DNA of 9,668 bases from Candidatus Bathyarchaeota archaeon (GTDB lineage Archaea > Thermoproteota > Bathyarchaeia > 40CM-2-53-6 > FEN-987), in the NCBI GenBank assembly GCA_022865625.1, contig JALHTB010000078.1:1-9668 (forward strand). The letters are read 5' to 3'. The notes beneath the pieces are model-generated. The model was given only the letters and a program-made list of their open reading frames with translations, did no database searches and was not told the DNA's origin. Below are positions 1 to 5,494 of this stretch, piece by piece; the first letter of the stretch is position 1; each line of letters starts with the position of its first letter. The translations under genes and the position numbers were made by a program.

Positions 1-2
1 CT

Positions 3-92
3 GGAGATCTTACCTGCGTGGATGATGGGAGGGCCGTCAAGGCCGTGCCGATTATCGCGGCGAGTATTATCTTTCGTATAACTAGAGAATAG
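3..92 (+). CDS. possible 3' end of an upstream gene, unidentified
   Basis: Frame 3 is open from the window edge to a TAG at 90-92. It encodes about 29 residues ending ...AASIIFRITRE, preceded by an acidic and basic stretch (VDDGRAVKAVP). The composition looks protein-like, with a short hydrophobic patch, but I recognise no family and only the tail is visible. Frame 1 is also open to 79-81 and would give an Arg-rich tail, which looks less convincing. If this is real, the next gene starts 17 bases after the stop and could share its transcript. Sureness is low. Confidence 0.25.
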   Translation, partial: GDLTCVDDGRAVKAVPIIAASIIFRITRE

Positions 93-109
93 GGATGGTG
101 GAAAGCGAG

Positions 110-262
110 ATGGGTTATGAGAATCGACGTTATGGTGCCCCAAGGCAAATGACGAAAGTCAAATGCTCCGACTGTGGCGCAGATACGGAAGTACCGTTTG
201 TGCCGACGGCGGGCAAACCAGTCTACTGTCGAGAGTGCTACCAGAAGCACCGAAGGTACTAG
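110..262 (+). CDS. small CxxC-x17-CxxC zinc-ribbon protein
   Basis: The product is a 50-residue protein with a short basic, Tyr/Arg-containing N-terminus (MGYENRRYG) followed by a two-knuckle zinc site. C19-S-D-C22 is separated by exactly 17 residues from C40-R-E-C43, and a short basic tail (YQKHRRY) follows. This is the layout of the archaeal and bacterial CxxC-x17-CxxC family, usually thought to bind one zinc; no biochemical role is established. I chose ATG 110 because family members start with this kind of MGY..R sequence and GGTGGA lies 7 bases upstream at 97-102. An in-frame ATG at 95 would add five residues. The stop is TAG, and the frame stays open past it up to 574. It is transcribed toward the flavin oxidoreductase gene on the other strand. 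Confidence 0.8.
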   Translation: MGYENRRYGAPRQMTKVKCSDCGADTEVPFVPTAGKPVYCRECYQKHRRY

Positions 263-373
263 GCAAACAGCCTAGAACCGATACTGACCAGAATTTCTTC
301 ATCTTTATTTGGCTTCAAATGTGAGTCCTGTAGGGTTTCTTGGCCTAGATCTGCCACGATCAGGTCTGGCGAT

Positions 374-574
374 GTGTCTGTACCAGAAGCGGCTGATCCA
401 CATGTCGGAGAGACACGGATCTCTCTCCAACTGAACGAAGAGGAGGAAGCCTGGCAGCGCGGACAGAACTTCGTGGCGGTCGGAAGTGTTAAACCTGCGA
501 TAGCGACATTAGATCTACACGTGATTTCTGTGCCGAAAGCAAAGAAGAAACCAAAGAAGAAATCAAAGAAGTAA
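374..574 (+). CDS. hypothetical 66-residue protein with Lys-rich tail
   Basis: No family is recognised. The ORF starts at GTG 374 and encodes an acidic middle (LNEEEEAW) followed by a strongly basic C-terminus, KAKKKPKKKSKK, which could bind nucleic acid or simply be a solubility tail. A weak AGGT lies 8 bases before the start. GTG 374 is the only standard start codon in this frame after the preceding TAG at 260-262, yet the frame is open all the way back to that stop. That upstream part would encode a CxxC (FKCESC) near 314-331. Either the start is non-canonical and further upstream, or the extension is chance. There is no membrane segment or signal peptide. It is convergent with the oxidoreductase gene. 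Confidence 0.4.
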   Translation: MSVPEAADPHVGETRISLQLNEEEEAWQRGQNFVAVGSVKPAIATLDLHVISVPKAKKKPKKKSKK

Positions 575-836
575 CCAACGAACCAAGGATTTCCTTTGCG
601 GCGACGAGAGGGTTCAAGTAAGCTGCGAAAGCTCTTCGACTGAAACCCTGCTGCCCCTAGGAACCTACCTATGTTTCTTATGCGATGAGTGCCGCACTCG
701 CGGCGCCCGCGGGCTTGGATTCTAGGCGAGGAGATCCTCCACGCTGGGTGGAGGGAGTTTGCAGTTTCTTCTCAATGCTTCACGCTTGTGGAAAACTGGG
801 GGCTTTGTCTGTTGTGTGGGGTGGTCTGCTTCGCCG
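575..836. other. convergent intergenic stretch with a perfect hairpin
   Basis: This lies between the 3' ends of the Lys-tail ORF (+) and the oxidoreductase gene (-). The strongest structure is a perfect 7-base-pair inverted repeat, CCTCCAC at 736-742 and GTGGAGG at 748-754, around a 5-base loop. A 10-base GC palindrome, GCCCGCGGGC, sits at 705-714. No long T-tract follows the hairpin on either strand, so a terminator role is only possible. I see no convincing gene or tRNA here; overlapping ORFs lack start signals and protein-like composition. Confidence 0.4.
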
Positions 837-1874
837 TTAGGTTCGTTTTGTCACCGTTTTGTCACCGTGATCTCGATCGGCTGCCCTTCTACTCAACGCC
901 TTGGCTGCGTTCAATGCCCAATCGGGATCTGCGAGGATAGCTCTGCCCACAGCAACTAGGTCCACTCTGTTCTGCCTGATCGCTTCATCGGCAACCTGGG
1001 GATCTTTGATGCCACCAACGCCTATGACTGGAACTTCGACTGCCTGCTTGATCTTTTCGGCTAGAGGCAGGAAGTATCCTTGAGACGTTGAGCCCTCGGG
1101 CCTAGACCCTATGAGCCCACCGGACACGTCGAGCATATTGACTCCTGCCCATACCAGTTCTCGAGCGAAAGCTTGGCATTCGCTGGTGGTGACTCCGCGT
1201 TCCTGACCATCATAGGCGCCGAGACGATAGAGCAGCGGGTAGTCTGATCCCACCGCCTTTCTGACTTCCTCAATGACTTCCAGTGGGAATCTGAATCTGT
1301 TCTCAAATGATCCGCCAAACTCGTCAGTCCGTCTATTGCTCAATGGGGATGTGAACTGGTTCAACAGGAAGCCATGTGCGCCATGAACTTCCACACCGTC
1401 GAATCCTGCCTTGCACGCTCGTCGGGCGGCTTCACCGAATAGTCTCACCAGACTCTGGATCTCATGTTTTTCGAGTTCTCTTGGGACTTCATCTGAGTCA
1501 CTTGCTGGTATCGCCGACGGAGCAACAGGCTGACTGCCGCAAATGGAGCTGTTAGCCCTTCGGCCTGCGTGGGTGATCTGTATGCAAACTGGCGTTCCTT
1601 TTGCATGGATCGACTCCGCCAGATCAGCAAGCCCTTTGATCAATGTATCGTCATAGATTCCAAGCTGTCTCGAGGAGAGTTTGCCATCTTTGGCGATGTA
1701 CGAGTGCTCCACGATTACAAGTCCCACTCCTGCGGCCCGTCGTGTATAGTGCGCGGTCAGGGGTTGCGTTACTTCGCCCTTCGTGGTTGCCAAGTCGTTT
1801 GCCATCGGAGGCATGACAATACGATTCTTCATCGATAGGCCGCCAACAGTCAGAGGATCAAGGAGCTTCGGCAC
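837..1874 (-). CDS. Old Yellow Enzyme-family NADH:flavin oxidoreductase
   Basis: This is a single-domain FMN-binding TIM barrel of about 345 residues, the length of YqjM-type ene-reductases. It lacks the C-terminal iron-sulfur and FAD domains of 2,4-dienoyl-CoA reductases. Visible family marks, numbered from GTG 1874, are NRIVMPPMAND near the N-terminus, ITHAGRRA (about 100-107), the active-site block VEVHGAHGF with H164 and H167, NQFTSPLSNRRTDEFGGS, and phosphate-binding VIGVGGI and AVGRAILADPDW near the C-terminus. The family uses NAD(P)H to reduce activated C=C bonds in the cytoplasm; the substrate here cannot be told. The tyrosine normally following HxxHG is phenylalanine (F169). GTG 1874 is preferred over GTG 1880 because GGAGG (1886-1882) sits 7 bases from it and only 1 base from 1880. 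The last codons contain an 11-base tandem duplication. Divergent from the M48 gene. Confidence 0.9.
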   Translation of the reverse strand: MPKLLDPLTVGGLSMKNRIVMPPMANDLATTKGEVTQPLTAHYTRRAAGVGLVIVEHSYIAKDGKLSSRQLGIYDDTLIKGLADLAESIHAKGTPVCIQITHAGRRANSSICGSQPVAPSAIPASDSDEVPRELEKHEIQSLVRLFGEAARRACKAGFDGVEVHGAHGFLLNQFTSPLSNRRTDEFGGSFENRFRFPLEVIEEVRKAVGSDYPLLYRLGAYDGQERGVTTSECQAFARELVWAGVNMLDVSGGLIGSRPEGSTSQGYFLPLAEKIKQAVEVPVIGVGGIKDPQVADEAIRQNRVDLVAVGRAILADPDWALNAAKALSRRAADRDHGDKTVTKRT

Positions 1875-2183
1875 AGGCACCCCTCCGGTCCCACTAGTGC
1901 GCGTGCATCTTCATATCAAGCTTCACGCCTGAAACACACAAATCGGTGACGCCGGTTATGAAAATGGAGACCAACAATGCAGACAGTGTCGTCCTTTTCT
2001 TTGTCGTTGGAGGTAGGAAAGAGCCTTCGAAGCAAGCAAGATGACAGCGACAATTACACGTCTGGTCAGCCTGCGTCATTCTGAGAATTAGATATAATGT
2101 GTTAAGTAACCATTGCAGGGGACCGTTTCGCAGGCGCTGAGAAGCGGAGATTTCATCTCAGTGGATTGTGATCTGCCCTGAAC
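1875..2183. promoter_or_regulatory. divergent intergenic region of oxidoreductase and M48 genes
   Basis: This stretch separates two divergently transcribed genes and holds no convincing coding sequence. For the M48 gene, an AT-rich ATATAAT at 2092-2098 looks like an archaeal TATA box. It would place the transcript start near 2118-2122, giving a leader of about 60 bases. The leader carries the inverted repeat CTGAGA (2137-2142) / TCTCAG (2156-2161) with a 13-base loop. It also carries GTGATC at 2168-2173, a match to the downstream part of the archaeal SD, 10 bases before the TTG start. For the oxidoreductase, GGAGG at 1886-1882 is its SD; I see no clear TATA box for it. Confidence 0.4.
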
Positions 2184-2768
2184 TTGCGTTGTCACAGATG
2201 CGGTCATGAGACTCCCGAGGAGTTGGGGTTCTGCTCTCACTGCCGCTACGGACTTGCCGCAAGCAGTAGATACGATCTTGTTCCTGACGACTTTGCCTAC
2301 GCGCCAGACCAAAACGCCATTCAGATGATCAAGGCTACCGGAGTATTTCCTTACCTCGTCAAGAACCTGGCACTTCCCAACTTGGAAAAAGAGCTGTCGT
2401 CTAGGCTATCTCGTGAAGCGCATAGGGTTACCTATCCGTCCGAAGTTGATGCGCTCGTAAGACAATGTGCAATCGCAATGTCTGCTGACAGTTTGCCGGA
2501 GGCATTCATCATGGAGGATGCTCGGCCGAACGCCTTCACATTTGGAAGCGAAGATCATGCTTCCGTGGTCGTGAGCTCTGGCACCCTGAACCTGTTGACA
2601 GAGCATGAGTTGTCTGCGCTGTTTGGGCATGAGTTAGGACATGTGAAGAGTGGTCACATGCTCTATCATACAGTTGCAGAGATACTCGGTGGAGGCATCG
2701 GCGCTTCGGCATCATTTCTAGGCTTGAGTATTGTCACGGTTCCTGTTCGTCTGGCGCTTCTGTCTTGA
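2184..2768 (+). CDS. M48 protease N-terminal part, ends at premature TGA
   Basis: This is what would be made without readthrough: 194 residues from TTG 2184, containing the N-terminal zinc ribbon, the HELGH helix (H149, E150, H153) and one hydrophobic segment. It stops just before the third zinc ligand, so it should be catalytically dead. TTG 2184 is the chosen start because a stop at 2169-2171 closes the frame just upstream and the first residues (RCHRCG) already form the zinc ribbon. CTG 2178 is the only other near-start codon. GTGATC at 2168-2173 may serve as ribosome-binding site. Confidence 0.6.
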   Translation: MRCHRCGHETPEELGFCSHCRYGLAASSRYDLVPDDFAYAPDQNAIQMIKATGVFPYLVKNLALPNLEKELSSRLSREAHRVTYPSEVDALVRQCAIAMSADSLPEAFIMEDARPNAFTFGSEDHASVVVSSGTLNLLTEHELSALFGHELGHVKSGHMLYHTVAEILGGGIGASASFLGLSIVTVPVRLALLS

Positions 2769-2783
2769 CATAGGGAATCTGAG

Positions 2784-3146
2784 GTGACAGCCGATCGGGG
2801 AAGCCTTCTTGTCGTCAATGACATGCGCGTTATGAGGTCACTCCTCACCAAACTCGCTCTATGGTCATCCGGTGATGTGCTCTCACCTGGCAAGTATGAT
2901 ATCGAGAGTGAGAAGGTTGGCATGCTGGAATCTGCTTCTGAACTCTTGTGCACGCACCCGCTATACGTCAACCGTTTCAAACGTCTCAAGGAGTTCTCCG
3001 AGAGCGAAGAGTTCCTGAGAGCCAGGCGAAAGATCGAGACAAGACTTGATTTGCATAGGGCTCTGATTCCGGTTTGTCGCTTCTGTGGAGCCAACAAGCC
3101 GATAGAAGACCTATTCTGTCCCACTTGTGAAAGATGTCAAACCTAG
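2784..3146 (+). CDS. M48 protease C-terminal part downstream of the TGA
   Basis: This is the same frame as the N-terminal part, reopened after the TGA. The first standard start codon is GTG 2784, which is an internal valine (E-V-T-A-D-R) and has no clear SD, so independent translation is unlikely. It carries the ADR motif after the third zinc ligand, a mostly helical charged region (about residues 60-90 of this part), and a closing zinc ribbon CRFC...CPTC. Its intact reading frame shows the gene has not been decaying for long, or that the full-length protein is still made. Confidence 0.45.
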   Translation: MTADRGSLLVVNDMRVMRSLLTKLALWSSGDVLSPGKYDIESEKVGMLESASELLCTHPLYVNRFKRLKEFSESEEFLRARRKIETRLDLHRALIPVCRFCGANKPIEDLFCPTCERCQT

Positions 3147-3661
3147 ACGAACTCTCTGCGACATCCGGGTACCGCGGATTTCCCGGACTCCGAATTCAAT
3201 TCTCGAGTAGGCCACCTCAAAACGGTCGCCGGGCGAACTCAACCAGGCAGTGCCAAAAGGTATGAAATCATGCTTGAGCGGGCATCTCCCCCGGGCTACC
3301 AACACTCATGCGTGAATACATACCGACTCTCAGCAGATCTCATTGAGTGGCGCTTCTCTAATTCAGAATCTGCTTGGGGGCACTCGTGGGGTAATTGATA
3401 CTGGTAAACTGGTGCGCGAATCCCACCCCCCACACCATTTCTTGTGGCGGGCCCGGTGGGGTTCGCAACAATTTCGTTGCTGGAAATGGTCTCAAAATTC
3501 GGGGACGTTCGAATCACTGAGGGCTCGAACCTACGACTTACAGGCTTCCAATGTCGCTGCAAGCCACCAATGACTAATCAAAGGGCAAACGTAGGTCGCT
3601 CTCGAAACAACCAACCGAGTTCTATCCTAGTCCTTTCGTGTCGGTATCTTCGCCATCCCTC
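3147..3661. other. gene-free convergent region with tRNA-like pieces
   Basis: This 515-base stretch lies between the M48 gene (+) and the ABC operon (-), whose 3' ends face each other. I see no convincing gene. ORFs crossing it translate to sequences such as GARIPPP and EGSNLRLTG, the kind of spurious peptides that come from tRNA genes and their antisense strands. It holds copy A of the 44-base element (3387-3430) and hairpins CCACA/TGTGG (3430-3434 with 3443-3447) and GCAAC/GTTGC (3465-3469 with 3476-3480). On the minus strand a T-loop-like GGTTCGAGC (3531-3523) is flanked by a GCGAC/GTCGT stem (3557-3553 with 3537-3533). No complete cloverleaf can be folded by eye. Confidence 0.4.
3387..3430 (+). 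repeat. structured 44-base element, copy A
   Basis: It matches copy B at 8570-8613 in 40 of 44 positions, with no gaps and all four differences transitions. It begins TGGGGTAAT and ends GAATCCCACCCCC. An inner hairpin ACTGG-TAAA-CTGGT (3400-3413) pairs with two G-U wobbles, and an outer GGGGT/ACCCC pairing can close it. The 3' end (CGAATCCCAC, then a C-run and CACACCA) resembles the T-arm and CCA end of a tRNA. In copy A alone, GTGGGG (3386-3391) can pair with CCCCAC as a partial acceptor stem. Both copies lie in intergenic space in plus orientation. It may be a tRNA-derived small repeat or an undescribed RNA; strand assignment follows the tRNA-like reading. Confidence 0.6.
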
Positions 3662-5494
3662 TTATGATTGAGGAAGATTGTTGGTTCCCTTAAACTGGCT
3701 CACATAGAGGTTGTAGTAGAAGCCTTTCTGGGCGAGGAGCGACTCGTGGGATCCTCTCTCGACTATGACGCCATCCTTGATGACAAGCACTTGATCTGCC
3801 TTGCGAATCGTACTGAGCCTATGTGCTATGACGAAACTCGTGCGCCCCTCCATGAGTTTCAGGAGGGCCTGTTGTATTCTAAGCTCAGTTCTCGTGTCAA
3901 CGCTGCTGGTTGCCTCATCGAGTATGAGTATGCGCGGGTCAGCAATTACGGCTCGAGCTATGGCCAAGAGTTGTCTCTGCCCCTGGCTAAGGTTGCTGCC
4001 CCTCTCTGTCAGTAACGTCTTGTAGCCTTGTGGTAGGCGTGTGATGAACTGGTCGGCGTTGGCGAGCTTCGCGGCCTCGATGCATTCTTCGTTCGTCGCA
4101 TCCAGCTTGCCATAGCGTATGTTTTCCATCACTGTGTCGGCGAAGAGGAAATTGTCTTGGAGCACGGTGCCAAGCTGCCTGCGCAGGCTCTCCCGGTCAA
4201 GGTCTCTGATGTCGATTCCGTCGATCTTTATCGAACCACGTTGTATGTCGTAGAATCTTCCGAGAACATTGATCATAGTCGTCTTACCTGCGCCGGTTGG
4301 GCCGACGAAGGCGATTACCTGGCCAGGCTCGGCGTGGAAACTCATGTCCTTGAGGACTGGCACTCCTGGTACGTAGCTGAAATCGACATGGTCAAAGACC
4401 ACATCTCCCCTTATGTCGTCTAGAGAGATGGCACCGGGTTTATCGGCGATCTCAGCTTTCTCGTCCATGATCTCGAAGACGCGCTCCGCACCTGCCAAGG
4501 CCGTCTGGATGGAATTGTAAAGATCAGCGAGTTGGCGTAGAGGTTGGACGAAGTTCCGGGCGTACGTTATGAATGATGCTACCAGTCCGACCGTGATCCA
4601 ACCCATCACGGTCATCCATCCGCCAAGTCCCGCCACCACTGCGATGCTGAGGTTGCTCATGACGTTCACAAGTGGTAGGATCACGAAGGCGTAGCTCATT
4701 GCCCCTATCCCGGCATCGCGCACGGCCAAGTTGTCTTTGTCGAATTCGTCAAGGACAGTGCGCTGCTTCCTAAACGCTTGGACGACACGTTCGCCACCCA
4801 GCACTTCTTCAACTCGGCCGTTCAATCGGCCTAATTGCGCTTGGAGACTACGAAAGCCCGCCATGCTCTTCCTTCCGATGAAGATCGTGATCAGGACCAT
4901 TATGGGCAGCACTGTGAGGCTACCAAGCGCGAGCCACACGTTCAGTGCGAACATCGCTATCAGTATCCCAATGAGCGACAGGATGCTACCGGCAAGCTGG
5001 GTGACGTTCTGAGTCAGAGCTTGGTTGATGGCATCTATGTCGTTGGTCAGCCTGCTCATCAGTTCACCATGTGTTCTCCTATCGAAGAAGCTGAGGCTGA
5101 GCGTCTGGAGGTGCTCAAACAGGTTCTTGCGCAATGTTCTGAGCGCCTTTTGTGATATTGGAGCCATCAGAACTCCTTGGGCTGACTGGGCGAACCAGGT
5201 CCCCAGATAGACACCGAACATCAGAAGCACGATCCATGTGAGCCCGACCAAGTCGCCTTTTGTTATGTAGCTGTCTATGGCTACGCCGAGCAGGTATGGT
5301 CCGATTATCGAGAGGACTGTTCCGAGGATGACAAGCACCACGACTAGAGCAAGCTGGAACTTGGATTCGAGCAGGTACGTCCCTAGTCTCATCAGGGTGG
5401 CGCGTGGGTTCTTCGCCTTCTCGACGCCCCTGACCATCGCACCGTGTGGTCCTCCGGGCCCGATTGTTCCGGGAGGTGGTGCTCTCCTACTCAC
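3662..5494 (-). CDS. ABC exporter half-transporter, catalytic subunit (TM288-like)
   Basis: The product is 610 residues: an N-terminal six-helix exporter membrane domain (about 35-325) fused to an ATP-binding domain (about 360-600). Walker A is GPTGAGKTT (398-406), Q-loop Q446, signature LSQGQ (502-506), Walker B ILILDE with catalytic E527, D-loop SSVD, and switch H558. All hydrolytic residues are therefore present. The C-terminal GFYYNLYVSQF and the LSQGQ signature match the TM288 partner of heterodimeric exporters such as TM287/TM288. The start is GTG 5494, which overlaps the stop of the upstream subunit (GTGA, 5494-5491). GGAGG at 5508-5504, nine bases away, supports it and implies translational coupling. 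It should pair with the upstream product in the cytoplasmic membrane and export lipophilic compounds; the substrate is unknown. A Gly/Pro-rich stretch of about 25 residues precedes the membrane domain. Confidence 0.93.
   Translation of the reverse strand: MSRRAPPPGTIGPGGPHGAMVRGVEKAKNPRATLMRLGTYLLESKFQLALVVVLVILGTVLSIIGPYLLGVAIDSYITKGDLVGLTWIVLLMFGVYLGTWFAQSAQGVLMAPISQKALRTLRKNLFEHLQTLSLSFFDRRTHGELMSRLTNDIDAINQALTQNVTQLAGSILSLIGILIAMFALNVWLALGSLTVLPIMVLITIFIGRKSMAGFRSLQAQLGRLNGRVEEVLGGERVVQAFRKQRTVLDEFDKDNLAVRDAGIGAMSYAFVILPLVNVMSNLSIAVVAGLGGWMTVMGWITVGLVASFITYARNFVQPLRQLADLYNSIQTALAGAERVFEIMDEKAEIADKPGAISLDDIRGDVVFDHVDFSYVPGVPVLKDMSFHAEPGQVIAFVGPTGAGKTTMINVLGRFYDIQRGSIKIDGIDIRDLDRESLRRQLGTVLQDNFLFADTVMENIRYGKLDATNEECIEAAKLANADQFITRLPQGYKTLLTERGSNLSQGQRQLLAIARAVIADPRILILDEATSSVDTRTELRIQQALLKLMEGRTSFVIAHRLSTIRKADQVLVIKDGVIVERGSHESLLAQKGFYYNLYVSQFKGTNNLPQS

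Larger units (their letters stand above)
2184..3146 (+). pseudogene. M48 metalloprotease with two zinc ribbons, split by in-frame TGA
   Basis: One continuous frame of 320 codons would encode a complete M48 (HtpX/Ste24-like) zinc metalloprotease if codon 195 (TGA, 2766-2768) were sense. Order: N-terminal zinc ribbon (C3, C6, C17, C20); M48 core with PNAF at 115-118 and HELGH at 149-153; a hydrophobic stretch at about 167-193 that may be a membrane hairpin; then the S-[stop]-HRESEVTADR region with the expected third zinc ligand E200; then a C-terminal zinc ribbon (C298, C301, C312, C315). In M48 proteins an aromatic residue, often Trp, occupies the stop position, so a single TGG to TGA change explains it. 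The frame after the stop is intact over 125 sense codons, so the lesion is recent, is read through, or is a sequencing error. The normal role would be membrane-associated proteolysis or protein quality control. Confidence 0.65.

Noticed and set aside
3444..3671. 75-codon plus-strand ORF beginning MAGPVGFATISLLEM
   Set aside because: Runs through tRNA-like sequence, gives peptides typical of spurious tRNA-derived ORFs, and overlaps the end of the ABC gene.
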